Assembly: GCA_017644005.1 (NCBI GenBank)
Contig: JAEPMJ010000003.1
Coordinates: 372,001 to 436,000, forward strand
Direction of reading: 5' to 3'
From: Rhizobiaceae bacterium
GTDB taxonomy: Bacteria; Pseudomonadota; Alphaproteobacteria; Rhizobiales; Rhizobiaceae
DNA length: 64,000 nt
The number at the start of each line of letters is the position of its first letter. The stretch's first letter is position 1. Below the pieces are notes generated by a model that saw nothing but the letters and a program-made list of their open reading frames with translations, was not told the origin of the DNA and searched no databases. Of this stretch, positions 26,463 to 34,834 are shown one piece after another. A program made the position numbers and the translations under genes.

Positions 26463-28001
26463 ATGGAATTTCTGAGCCAGATGCTTGCCCGCAATCTGAG
26501 GCTCGTTCCCGATCGCAATTTTATTGTCACTGATGCCGAGACAATCACCTATCGTGATTTCGGGGAGCGAACGGCGCGGCTGGCAAATGTTCTCGCCGCG
26601 CGCGGCATCGGCAAAGGTGACAGGGTCGGGCTTTACCTTCCGTCGACACCGCTGATGGCGGTCGGTTTCTGGGCCTGCCAACGGCTCGGCGCCATCCCCG
26701 CCCCGGTCAGCGCCATGTTGCGCCATGCCGAATTACGCAAGATCGTCGAACGCACCGGCATGAAAGCTGTGATCGCCGACGGTACAACCTTTCCGTATTT
26801 CTCGGAGATCCTGACCGAGTTTTCCGCGCTCGATCATTGCTTCGTCGCGGGCGGCGCGGCCAAGGGTGGTGAAGACCTGGATGCGCTGATGAATGAGGCG
26901 CCAGTCGATTTCGTCGACATCGACTGCGCGCAGTCCGATATCGCCTCGCTGTTCTTCACCTCGGGCACCACTGGCACGCCCAAGGGAACGGCGCAGTCGC
27001 ATTTCGCCGTTCACGCCACCTTGCGCGACATGATGGTCGGGCACCGTTCACGCTACGGCCGCGAGGTTTATCTCTGCGCGGTGCCGCTGTTCACCAACTT
27101 CGGACTGACGGTAACGATGAACCTGTGCCTCTATACCGGCGGCACCATTGTGCTGCACGAGCGCTGGGACACGGAAAAGGTGCTGACCGACATCAGCCGC
27201 TACAAGGCCACTTATTTCGGCGGTACGCCGACAATGTATGTCTATATGGTCAACGAGTATTCCGCCTCCCGGCACGATCTGTCTTCGCTGCGCATCTGCA
27301 CCACCGGCGGCTCGCCGGTACCACAGCCGGTGATCCGCAAGTTCGAGGAATTTTCCGGCGTGAAGGTCGCTCAGGTCTATGGCGCAACGGAAACCTGCGG
27401 CCAGAACGTGATGGAACCGACAATTGGCGTCCGCAAGGCGGGTTCCACCGGTGTGCCGGTCGGGTCTTCGCGTATCCACATCGTCGACGACGACCTCAAC
27501 GAGTTGACCGCAGGCGAGGTCGGCGAAGTCATCATCGGCGGCGACTGCGTGGCACAGGGCTATTACAACGACCCCGATGCAACGGCAGAAGCCTTCAGCA
27601 TACTGGGATGGAAATCGGGCGATCTGGGCTATGTCGACGAAGACGGTTTCCTGTTCATCGTCGACCGCAAGAAGGACGTGATCATTACCGGCGGCCACAA
27701 CATCTATCCATTGGAAGTGGAAAGCGTGCTCTACCGGCATCCTGCCGTCGCGATGTGCGCTGTCGTTGGCGCGCCTGACGAGGAAAAGGGCGAAATCCCG
27801 GTGGCGGTGATCGTACGCGCCGCAAACGCGTCGGCGAGTGCTGAAGACATCCGCCTGTGGTGTCGCGAACAGCTCGCCGCCTACAAGGCGCCGCGTCGGG
27901 TGGAGTTTATCGACGAAATGCCGGTTGAGGCGGCCAAGATCCGCAAGCGCGAACTGGTGGAAGCGCTGAAGAACGGGTCGCTCGAGAAGTTCCGTCGCTA
28001 G
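26463..28001 (+). CDS. AMP-forming acyl-CoA ligase, possible FadD3-role enzyme
   Basis: This 512-aa ANL-superfamily ligase activates a carboxylate to its CoA thioester via an acyl-AMP. Motifs in order: P-loop SLFFTSGTTGTPKGT near residue 165, YGATETCG near 305, GDLGYVDEDGFLFIVDRKKDVIITGGHNIYPLEVE near 400 (hinge Asp and A8 motif), and KIRKRELVEALK with the A10 lysine near 493. GGAGG precedes the ATG. It has its own regulon motif. In the actinobacterial hydrindane pathway FadD3 makes HIP-CoA. This is the only ligase in the window and so the natural candidate, but its sequence is not especially FadD3-like. Its 3' end overlaps the convergent SDR by 4 bp. Confidence 0.85.
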   Translation: MEFLSQMLARNLRLVPDRNFIVTDAETITYRDFGERTARLANVLAARGIGKGDRVGLYLPSTPLMAVGFWACQRLGAIPAPVSAMLRHAELRKIVERTGMKAVIADGTTFPYFSEILTEFSALDHCFVAGGAAKGGEDLDALMNEAPVDFVDIDCAQSDIASLFFTSGTTGTPKGTAQSHFAVHATLRDMMVGHRSRYGREVYLCAVPLFTNFGLTVTMNLCLYTGGTIVLHERWDTEKVLTDISRYKATYFGGTPTMYVYMVNEYSASRHDLSSLRICTTGGSPVPQPVIRKFEEFSGVKVAQVYGATETCGQNVMEPTIGVRKAGSTGVPVGSSRIHIVDDDLNELTAGEVGEVIIGGDCVAQGYYNDPDATAEAFSILGWKSGDLGYVDEDGFLFIVDRKKDVIITGGHNIYPLEVESVLYRHPAVAMCAVVGAPDEEKGEIPVAVIVRAANASASAEDIRLWCREQLAAYKAPRRVEFIDEMPVEAAKIRKRELVEALKNGSLEKFRR

Positions 28002-28813
28002 CCGGCGGAAGCGCCATCACCAGTCCTGATTTTCACGACGTCGCCAGCGGCGCCGTAAGCACTCCAGCCGCCGTCGACCGGCAATACCACGCCGGTGATA
28101 TAGGACGCCCAGTCCGACAGCAGGAAGCAGGCGGCGCGCGCCATCTCTTCCGTTTCGGCAAAGCGCCCAAGCGGAGTGCGATTTTCAATCAGCGTTGGAT
28201 CGAATATCTTGCGGTCCAGAAGCGACTGCACCATTGGCGTGCGCGTATAGGCCGGTGCGATTGCATTCACGCGAATGCCCAGATTGCCCCATTCGCAGGC
28301 CAGCGTCTTGGTAAGATGGCCCACGCCCGCCTTTGCAACTCCATATGCCGAGCGGCCAGGAAAAGCACCGATCCCCACGATCGACGAGACATTGACGATC
28401 GCGCCCAGCTTCCGCTCGACCATCTGCCTGCCAACCGCCCGGCACATCAGATATGTGCCCTTGAGATTGACGTCGACAACGTGTTGCCAACGCTCGGGCG
28501 ACTGCGCGTGAACGGGGACCAGATCGTCGCCGATACCGGCCGAGTTGAACAACAGGTCTATGCCGCCCAGCATGGCATCCGCGTCGGCAACCATTCGATC
28601 GACATCAGCCGCGGACGCGACATTACCGTCGACAGTTCCCAACGCACCAGTTCGTTTTGCGGCATCCGGCAACGCGTCGGCATTGAGATCGGCCAGAACG
28701 ACGGACGCTCCCAACTGGTTCAGCAGTTTAGCCGTCACTTCACCGATACCGCTTGCGCCACCCGTAACAAGTGCGCGGCGACCGGTCATATCTGGAGAAA
28801 AGGTGGCGCTCAT
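27998..28813 (-). CDS. SDR-family oxidoreductase
   Basis: A 271-aa classical SDR: TGGASGIG near residue 18, aspartate in VVLADLNADA suggesting NAD preference, NSAG near 90, Ser in IVNVSSIVGIGAF and YGVAK near 158. It is the last gene of the minus-strand operon that begins with the ABC binding protein at 34570. The start overlaps the previous SDR stop by 4 bp. The role is probably dehydrogenation of a hydroxylated catabolite. It shares a CTAG with the stop of the convergent ligase gene. Confidence 0.85.
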   Translation of the reverse strand: MSATFSPDMTGRRALVTGGASGIGEVTAKLLNQLGASVVLADLNADALPDAAKRTGALGTVDGNVASAADVDRMVADADAMLGGIDLLFNSAGIGDDLVPVHAQSPERWQHVVDVNLKGTYLMCRAVGRQMVERKLGAIVNVSSIVGIGAFPGRSAYGVAKAGVGHLTKTLACEWGNLGIRVNAIAPAYTRTPMVQSLLDRKIFDPTLIENRTPLGRFAETEEMARAACFLLSDWASYITGVVLPVDGGWSAYGAAGDVVKIRTGDGASAG

Positions 28814-29553
28814 GCGTCCGGGTCCCTGCCGTCATCGGCGTCCGGTTTGAAGTGGAAATCCGGCGCCCATTCGTCGCGCGGACGCTCATGCAACCGCCAG
28901 TAGGCATCAGCAACCAGGTCGTGATCATAGACGGTGCCCTTGGCCATCGTGCCATGGATAGCCACGGTCGCCACCTGCACGCCAAGCGGCGACAGCTCCT
29001 TGAAAAGGGAATGGCCGAGGCTTCTGAGCGCGGCCTTCCCGAGCGACACCGCGCCCCATTCGATCCATGGACCGAAGGCCAGCACACCACCGGTCAGGAG
29101 GATCGTTCCCTTCCCTGCCTTGATCATCGAAGGCGCGCAGCGCTGGGCGGCCTGAAGCGCGCCGGCAACGTTGGTGCGGAAACTTTCGACAAGGTACTCG
29201 ACGGAAACAGGCTCGCCATGCGCCTTCCATCCCGGCGCGCTCGAATACTGGGCTTCCGAAATGCCGGATGGCGTGACAAAGCGTGACGGCTCGATGATTG
29301 CGGCGTTGTAGATGAGGACCTCGGGCGCACCGAATTCTTCGAATACCCTGTCTGTGTCGGCCGGCTGGGAGGCGTCGGCGACAAAACCCCGCGTCGCAAG
29401 CCCCTGACTCTCGAACTCAGCCTGATAGTCGGCAACTGCCTCAGCGCGCCGGGCCGCGAAACCGGTTGCGTAGCCTCCTTGCGCGAACCGCCTGACAAGC
29501 GCCTTGCCGAGTCCCGGCCCCGCCCCGATCACCAGGGCTTTTGCGCCCTTCAT
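28810..29553 (-). CDS. atypical SDR-fold protein without the catalytic Tyr
   Basis: The 247-aa protein has the Rossmann start ALVIGAGPGLGKALVRRF and an IYNAA strand corresponding to NNAG. Where classical SDRs have Ser and YxxxK it reads GTILLTGGVLAFGPWIEWGAVSLGKAALRSL, so the lysine is kept but the tyrosine position is Val and the serine is replaced. It may therefore bind nucleotide without doing normal carbonyl chemistry, or use another acid. It is coupled to both neighbours (1-bp overlap with the permease gene, 4-bp overlap with the next SDR), so it belongs to the uptake operon. Confidence 0.75.
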   Translation of the reverse strand: MKGAKALVIGAGPGLGKALVRRFAQGGYATGFAARRAEAVADYQAEFESQGLATRGFVADASQPADTDRVFEEFGAPEVLIYNAAIIEPSRFVTPSGISEAQYSSAPGWKAHGEPVSVEYLVESFRTNVAGALQAAQRCAPSMIKAGKGTILLTGGVLAFGPWIEWGAVSLGKAALRSLGHSLFKELSPLGVQVATVAIHGTMAKGTVYDHDLVADAYWRLHERPRDEWAPDFHFKPDADDGRDPDA

Positions 29554-31502
29554 CAGGACGCAGCCTCAGAATCCAGCGCCGGCGCGGATGCCTTGCCGCC
29601 ATCGGCTGCAATCCGCTTGCGCTCTTCACGGCGGGACAGGAAGTCCTCGAGCGTTCCAACGATACCCTTGCGCAGGAACAACACGCACAGCACGAAGGCT
29701 GACCCCTGAACCACGATCACCCAGCTTCCGAGTGTGGCCAGTTCCTTCTGCATGGTCACGACCACGATCGCTCCTACGATCGGCCCAAGCAGCGTTCCGA
29801 CGCCGCCGATCAGTGTCATCAGAAGTGCATCTGCCGATGTCATGAAATAGAGGTCGGCGAGCGAAGCGATCTGGAAGACAATGGCCTTGGTGCCGCCCGC
29901 CAGCCCCGCGAGCCCTGCCGAAAGAGTGAAAGCGATCAGCTTGAACCGGTCAGTGGAATAGCCGAGCGAGATCGATCGTGGCTCGTTTTCCCGGATCGAT
30001 TTCAGAACCTGACCGAACGGCGAGCGTACGATACGGTAGATCAATGCGAAGCCGCAGAGGAAGATCGCCAGCACGAAGAAGTACATGTTCAGCGGCTCGT
30101 TCAGATCGATGACTCCAAAGAGATAACCGCGTGGCACCGATTGGATGCCGTCTTCGCCATGCGTCCAGGGCGCCTGGATTGCATAGAAATAGACAATCTG
30201 TGCCAGCGCCAGTGTGATCATCGCGAAATAGAGGCCCTGACGGCGGATCGCCAACCACCCGAACAGGGCGCCCAGCGCCGTCGCTGCGGCAACGCCCGAG
30301 AGGATGGCAACCTCCGTCGGGAAGCCCCAGATCGAAGCGGTATGTGCCGCCACATAGGCTGACGACCCGTAGAAAGCCGCATGGCCGAAGGCGAGCAATC
30401 CGACATAGCCGAAGACGAGATTGTAGGCGCTGGCAAAGAGCGCCAGACACAGCATCTTCATCGCGAAGACGGGATAGACCAGGAAGGGAAGGATCGAGCC
30501 GCCAACCGCCATCACGATGAGCCACAGCCGGCCGTTTTCAAGGAACGAGCCCGGTCGCGCAGCCGCAATATCCGACGGGTGGTGCGCCGACGTCTCCTTT
30601 CCAAACAAGCCAGCTGGCCGGAAGACAAGGACGATCGCCATGATAATGAAGATAACGGTAGTCGACCCCTCGGGGTAGAAGACCTTGGTAAGCCCCTCGA
30701 TCAGGCCCAGCATCAGGCCGGTCACGATGGCACCGAAGATCGAGCCCATGCCGCCAATCACGACAACAGCAAAGATGGTGATGATGATCGATTGCCCCAT
30801 CTGCGGGCTGACCTGATAGATCGGCGCGGCCATTACGCCTGCGAGACCCGCCAGCCCGACGCCGAAGGCATAGGTCAGCATCAGCATGCGCGGCACGTTT
30901 ATCCCGAACGCGCGAACCATGTCGGGGTTTTCGGTGGCAGCGCGCAGATACGAACCAAGCTTGGTGCGCTCGATCACATACCAGGTCGCGAAACATACCA
31001 GCAACGCAAAGACAATGACCCATACCCGGTAAAGCGGCATGAACATGAAGCCGAGATTGATGCCGCCGCGCAGTGATTCAGGCACACTGTATTGCTGCCC
31101 TGCCGCGCCGTAGCCGACATTGAAAATGCCCTCGATCATCATCGCCAGGCCGACCGTCAGCAGCAGGCCGTATGCATGCTCAAGGTCATAGACCTTGCGG
31201 ATGAAGAGACGCTCCATCAACGCGCCGATCAGGCCGACCCCGAACGGCACCAGCACGAGCGCCCACCAGTATCCGAGCGATGGAAGGCCAAGGCCTGGAA
31301 AAATGTCCGGCAGGTGCAGCAGGTACCATGCGCCGAACGCACCAAGCATGTACTGCGCGCCGTGAACGAAATTGCCGATGCGCAGCATGCCGAAGATGAT
31401 CGCCACACCCAGGCTCATCATCGAATAGAAGACGCCGTTGATCAGCCCTATCAGCAGCTGACCGAAGAGCAGAACGGGCGATATGCCGATGAGCTCGAAC
31501 AT
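29553..31502 (-). CDS. fused LivH-LivM branched-chain-type ABC permease
   Basis: A 649-aa inner-membrane protein that joins two permeases usually made separately. Residues 1-300 are LivH-like (GLINGVFYSMMSLGVAIIFGMLRIGNFVHGAQYMLGAFG, GVGLAGLAGVMAAPIYQV, GGMGSIFGAIVTGL). Residues about 330-620 are LivM-like (YNLVFGYVGLLAFGHAAFYGSSAYVAA, YFAMITLALAQIVYFYA, SIRENEPRSISLGY, GGVGTLLGPIVGA). About 16 helices are expected. It ends with a short charged tail. With LivF, LivG and the binding protein it forms one HAAT-family importer, likely for an organic acid or acyl substrate of this pathway rather than an amino acid. Confidence 0.9.
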   Translation of the reverse strand: MFELIGISPVLLFGQLLIGLINGVFYSMMSLGVAIIFGMLRIGNFVHGAQYMLGAFGAWYLLHLPDIFPGLGLPSLGYWWALVLVPFGVGLIGALMERLFIRKVYDLEHAYGLLLTVGLAMMIEGIFNVGYGAAGQQYSVPESLRGGINLGFMFMPLYRVWVIVFALLVCFATWYVIERTKLGSYLRAATENPDMVRAFGINVPRMLMLTYAFGVGLAGLAGVMAAPIYQVSPQMGQSIIITIFAVVVIGGMGSIFGAIVTGLMLGLIEGLTKVFYPEGSTTVIFIIMAIVLVFRPAGLFGKETSAHHPSDIAAARPGSFLENGRLWLIVMAVGGSILPFLVYPVFAMKMLCLALFASAYNLVFGYVGLLAFGHAAFYGSSAYVAAHTASIWGFPTEVAILSGVAAATALGALFGWLAIRRQGLYFAMITLALAQIVYFYAIQAPWTHGEDGIQSVPRGYLFGVIDLNEPLNMYFFVLAIFLCGFALIYRIVRSPFGQVLKSIRENEPRSISLGYSTDRFKLIAFTLSAGLAGLAGGTKAIVFQIASLADLYFMTSADALLMTLIGGVGTLLGPIVGAIVVVTMQKELATLGSWVIVVQGSAFVLCVLFLRKGIVGTLEDFLSRREERKRIAADGGKASAPALDSEAAS

Positions 31503-31508
31503 GCGTAC

Positions 31509-32216
31509 CTACACTTTCAGATAGTTTTCGATCCGCGACATGCTCGCGGCGACATCCGCGGCGTCGATCGTATCGATGATGCGTCCATGCTCGACCACGT
31601 AATGCCGGTCGGCCAGCTTCGAGGCGAAGCGAAAATTCTGTTCGACGAGCAGGACGGTCAGCCCCCGTTCCTTGAGTTTGCCGATGACCTGTCCGATCTG
31701 CTTTACGATCACCGGTGCAAGGCCCTCGGTCGGCTCGTCGAGCAGGAGTATAGTCGCACCGGTGCGCAGGATGCGGGCAATCGCAAGCATCTGCTGCTCG
31801 CCACCCGATAACTTGGTGCCCTGGCTGCCGCGCCGCTCCGCCAGGTTGGGAAACAGCGCAAAAATGTCGTCCAGCGACATGCCGCCCGGCGCAACGACCG
31901 GCGGGAGAGTGAGGTTCTCGTCGACGCTCAGGCTGGCGAATATACCCCTCTCCTCGGGACAGTATGCGACCCCTCGGCGGGCGATGTATTCCGGCAGACG
32001 CTTCTGCAGTTCCTCGTCGCCCAGGCGGATCTCGCCGGTCTTTCGCTTTATCAGACCCATGATCGAACGCAGCGTCGTGGTCTTGCCGGCGCCGTTGCGC
32101 CCAAGCAAGGTCACCACCTCGCCGCGGCGCACGTTGAAGTCCATTCCGTGCAGTGCCTGGCTCTCGCCATACCAAGCATTGAGGTTGGAAACGGTGAGAT
32201 CCGCTGCCTCAGTCAT
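31509..32216 (-). CDS. livF: Liv-type ABC transporter ATPase (LivF)
   Basis: This 235-aa ATPase has Walker A GRNGAGKTT near residue 38, the short LivF form of the Q-loop region (GVAYCPEERGIFASLSV), signature LSGGEQQMLAIARIL near 135 and Walker B ILLLDEPTEGLAP near 158. It begins at the ATG at 32216, overlapping livG by 8 bp. The longer open frame upstream is inside livG and not coding. It pairs with LivG to drive the fused permease. Confidence 0.92.
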   Translation of the reverse strand: MTEAADLTVSNLNAWYGESQALHGMDFNVRRGEVVTLLGRNGAGKTTTLRSIMGLIKRKTGEIRLGDEELQKRLPEYIARRGVAYCPEERGIFASLSVDENLTLPPVVAPGGMSLDDIFALFPNLAERRGSQGTKLSGGEQQMLAIARILRTGATILLLDEPTEGLAPVIVKQIGQVIGKLKERGLTVLLVEQNFRFASKLADRHYVVEHGRIIDTIDAADVAASMSRIENYLKV

Positions 32217-32976
32217 CGGACCCTCCGATATAGGCTTCGACCACTTCCGGGTTCTCCGAGATTTCCGAATAGGAACCTTCGGCGAGCACTTTTCCGCGTG
32301 CCAGCACTGTGATCGCGTCGGCCAGTTTCGCAACAACCGAAAGGTTGTGCTCCACCATGAGAATCGTTCTGTCGGCGGAAACCTGCTTGATGAGATCGGC
32401 GATGCGATCGACATCCTCGTGGCCGAGGCCAGACGTGGGCTCGTCAAGCAACATCAGCTCGGGCTCGAGCGCTAGGGTTGTCGCAAATTCCAGCGCCCGT
32501 TTGCGTCCGTAAGGCAGTCCTGCGGCAGCCTGGTCACGCGACGCCAACAGCCCAACGGCGTCGAGCAGCTCGTCAATACGGTCATCGAGGACGCTCAGCG
32601 ACTTGACCGATTTCCAGAAATGAAATGAGGACCCGATCGGCCGTTGCAGCGCCATCCGCACATTGTCGGCAACACTCATGCGCGGATAGATGGCCGAAAT
32701 CTGAAACGAACGCACAATGCCACGCCGCGCCACCCGCGCCGGCGGTTCGGTTGTGATGTCCCGCCCGTTGAAAAGTATCCTGCCCTCAGTCGGCGACAGG
32801 AACTTGGTGATCAGATTGAACATCGTCGTCTTGCCGGCGCCGTTCGGGCCGATCAGCGCATGGATCGAATGGCGCCGCACCGAAAGGTCCACATCGCTCA
32901 CGGCCGCAAAACCGTGAAAACGCTTCGTTAGCGCATTTGCTACAATGATGTTGTCTTCCGACTGTGCTGTGTTCAT
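32209..32976 (-). CDS. livG: Liv-type ABC transporter ATPase (LivG)
   Basis: This 255-aa ATPase has Walker A GPNGAGKTTMFNL near residue 42, RSFQISAIYPRMSVADNVRMAL typical of LivG, and Walker B LMLLDEPTSGLGHEDVD near 170. The ABC signature is shortened to AAGLPYGRKRALEFATTLA, as in LivG proteins. The C-terminal VLARGKVLAEGSYSEISENPEVVEAYIG matches the BCA_ABC_TP_C extension. It overlaps the DUF1330 gene by 4 bp and livF by 8 bp. Confidence 0.92.
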   Translation of the reverse strand: MNTAQSEDNIIVANALTKRFHGFAAVSDVDLSVRRHSIHALIGPNGAGKTTMFNLITKFLSPTEGRILFNGRDITTEPPARVARRGIVRSFQISAIYPRMSVADNVRMALQRPIGSSFHFWKSVKSLSVLDDRIDELLDAVGLLASRDQAAAGLPYGRKRALEFATTLALEPELMLLDEPTSGLGHEDVDRIADLIKQVSADRTILMVEHNLSVVAKLADAITVLARGKVLAEGSYSEISENPEVVEAYIGGSDD

Positions 32977-33284
32977 TTCGAGTCTGCTGTCGAGATCGGC
33001 GTACTGCCTACGAGTATGCCACGTCCGCGTGAGGCCCGCTCGCGCAGGGCGATGGTGCTCTGGTAGGCCGGCGAATTGTAGAATTCCCTTGCGGCTTCGA
33101 AGCTCGGAAACTCGACTACGGAAATCGAAACCGGGTTCCAGCCGCCTTCAAGGGGTTCAATGCGCTCGCTACGCACCAGGAATGTGCCCCCACTTGCTTC
33201 CATTATCGGGCCGGCCACCCGCCGATATTCCTCCCAGGCCTGCTGGTCGGTGATCTCCAGTTCGAAAATCATGTAGCCGCGCAA
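32973..33284 (-). CDS. DUF1330 domain protein
   Basis: A 103-aa protein matching DUF1330, a ferredoxin-like (dimeric alpha-beta barrel) fold: MIFELEITDQQAWEEYRRVAGPIMEASGGTFLVR, then VSISVVEFPSFEAAREFYNSPAYQ and a C-terminal RGILV strand. The fold is shared with small monooxygenases and isomerases, but this family has no established reaction. It is translationally coupled to livG. An internal ATG at 33272 is an alternative start. Confidence 0.82.
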   Translation of the reverse strand: MRGYMIFELEITDQQAWEEYRRVAGPIMEASGGTFLVRSERIEPLEGGWNPVSISVVEFPSFEAAREFYNSPAYQSTIALRERASRGRGILVGSTPISTADSK

Positions 33285-33317
33285 GCCGGTACCCCGTCAT
33301 GTTGGGAGATGCGCGAG

Positions 33318-33339
33318 GGCCGCCCGCAAGAAGGCGGCC
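33318..33339 (-). promoter_or_regulatory. hairpin between binding-protein gene and downstream genes
   Basis: GGCCGCC, 8-base loop, GGCGGCC: a 7-bp GC stem in the 86-bp gap after the substrate-binding gene. With no T-run it may stabilise the upstream message, a common way to give more binding protein than transporter. This is inference. Confidence 0.35.
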
Positions 33340-33370
33340 ATCGCAGTATGCCGCTGTCTGCCCGGAATAA

Positions 33371-34570
33371 TCAGCCGGGCAGCTTGCAAGCCGTTTCCGA
33401 ATAAGGCCGGAAAGCTTCGGCCGCCGGCACCGTGTGAACCAGCTTGAAGTAATCGTCGCCTTCCGTGACTTCCGAAGGCGCCTTCACCTCAAGCAGATAC
33501 ATGTCATGAATCAGGCGGCCGTTCGGATAGAGCTCGCCGTTCTGAACGAAGAAATCCTCGATCTCCATGTTGCGCATCTGCTCGAGCACGGCATCTGCAT
33601 CGTCCGTTCCGGCAGCCTTCACTGCCTCAAGATAATTGGAGACGGCCGAATAGGTGCCGGCTGCGATCCAGCCAGGCGCATTGCCGGTGATTTCCTTCAT
33701 GGCATTGCCGAAATCGCGCGAGGCGGCGTCCTTGTTCCAGAACCATGGCGCGGAGAACCTCACCCCCTGCAGCGCCTCCGCTCCGATCGCGCGGGCGTCC
33801 GACTGATGAAGGAAGGTGACAGCGATGCTCTGGCCGGCATCTATGATACCGAACTCCTGCACCTGCTTCAGTGCGTTCACCAGTTCCGGACCGCTGAGAT
33901 TCATGATGATCGACTCGGCGCCCGATGCCTGTGCCTGCAGCAGGTAGGACGAGAAATCGGTCGTGCCGAGCGGCGCACGGATCTTGCCCATGATCTCGCC
34001 GCCACCTTCGGTGACCGCGGTTTCGACCCAGGATTCCTGCACCTTGCCCGCTTCATAGTCGGGCGACAGGATGAAGAACTTCTTGCCGCCCTCTTCAAGC
34101 AGCGCCTTCACCGTGGTTCCGACGGTCGAATAGGCATCATATGCCCAAGCAACCACGTGTCCGTTGCAGTCGGCCTCGGTGGGGCGATCGGTCAGCGGCG
34201 ATACGAACAGGCCAACAGCGTCCTTTTCGCCGATGAGCGTGTTCACTCCCAGTGAAATTGCCGAATTCGCCATGTCGGCGATAGCATCGACACCATCCTG
34301 CTCAAGCCATTCGCGGGCGATTGCGAGCCCGACGTCAGGCTTGTTCTGGTGATCGGCCGAAACGACCTCTATGGGGCTTCCCAATACCTCGCCGCCAAAG
34401 TTCTTCACCGCCAGTTCCACGGCACGAACCACCTCGGTTCCACCAAGCGCGGAGAATGACGAGCTCTGGTCGTTGAGAACGCCGATCTTGATCTTGCCAT
34501 CACCCGCGGCGGCAGCCCCAGCCAGAGCGATGGAGGCGAGCATCGTTGTCGCCAGTAGTGCTTTCTTCAT
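33371..34570 (-). CDS. periplasmic substrate-binding protein of Liv/HAAT ABC transporter
   Basis: A 399-aa Peripla_BP_6 protein. The start at 34570 has GGGAGG upstream and gives a clear Sec signal peptide (KKALLATTMLASIALAGAAAA, cleaved near residue 22). The mature N-terminus GKIKIGVLNDQSSSFSALGG is typical of this class. FFILSPDYEAGKVQ and VTFLHQSDARAIGAEALQGVRFSAPWFWN mark the two lobes. Such proteins bind amino acids but also aromatic and other organic acids. First gene of a seven-gene minus-strand operon with a regulon motif 105 bp upstream. Confidence 0.9.
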   Translation of the reverse strand: MKKALLATTMLASIALAGAAAAGDGKIKIGVLNDQSSSFSALGGTEVVRAVELAVKNFGGEVLGSPIEVVSADHQNKPDVGLAIAREWLEQDGVDAIADMANSAISLGVNTLIGEKDAVGLFVSPLTDRPTEADCNGHVVAWAYDAYSTVGTTVKALLEEGGKKFFILSPDYEAGKVQESWVETAVTEGGGEIMGKIRAPLGTTDFSSYLLQAQASGAESIIMNLSGPELVNALKQVQEFGIIDAGQSIAVTFLHQSDARAIGAEALQGVRFSAPWFWNKDAASRDFGNAMKEITGNAPGWIAAGTYSAVSNYLEAVKAAGTDDADAVLEQMRNMEIEDFFVQNGELYPNGRLIHDMYLLEVKAPSEVTEGDDYFKLVHTVPAAEAFRPYSETACKLPG

Positions 34571-34675
34571 TTTCTTCCTCCCGAACCATCGGCAGTCGAT
34601 GCGAGCCGCCTGCTGAGTTAGTGGCGGCGGTCCCATTGCAGCCTCAGGAAATGTCGCAGCTGCCGAGACCCGCAA

Positions 34676-34694
34676 CATCGTCCTAACAGACTAG
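34676..34694 (-). promoter_or_regulatory. regulon motif, site 4
   Basis: On the minus strand it reads CTAGTCTGTTAGGACGATG and points at the substrate-binding protein operon. Confidence 0.65.
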
Positions 34695-34733
34695 GATCGC
34701 GCAGGCTCTCAGTTCCTTCTGCGATCTTGTCGA

Positions 34734-34752
34734 ATAGTCCCATCAGACGATG
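34734..34752 (+). promoter_or_regulatory. regulon motif, site 5
   Basis: ATAGTCCCATCAGACGATG, pointing at the oxidoreductase-ipdAB operon, 82 bp before its first start. Sites 4 and 5 are back to back, one per divergent operon. The rest of 34571-34834 shows no gene. Confidence 0.65.
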
Positions 34753-34834
34753 TGAGCGGCGCGGCAGCGGAGCCAATCTGCGGCAACATGAACGCCAACC
34801 CGTTGTTCCTACGTAAACGAAATTCTCCAAAGAC

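Noticed and set aside
30381..31811. Long plus-strand open frames opposite the liv genes
   Set aside because: They are mirror frames of well-supported ABC transporter genes and have no family similarity.
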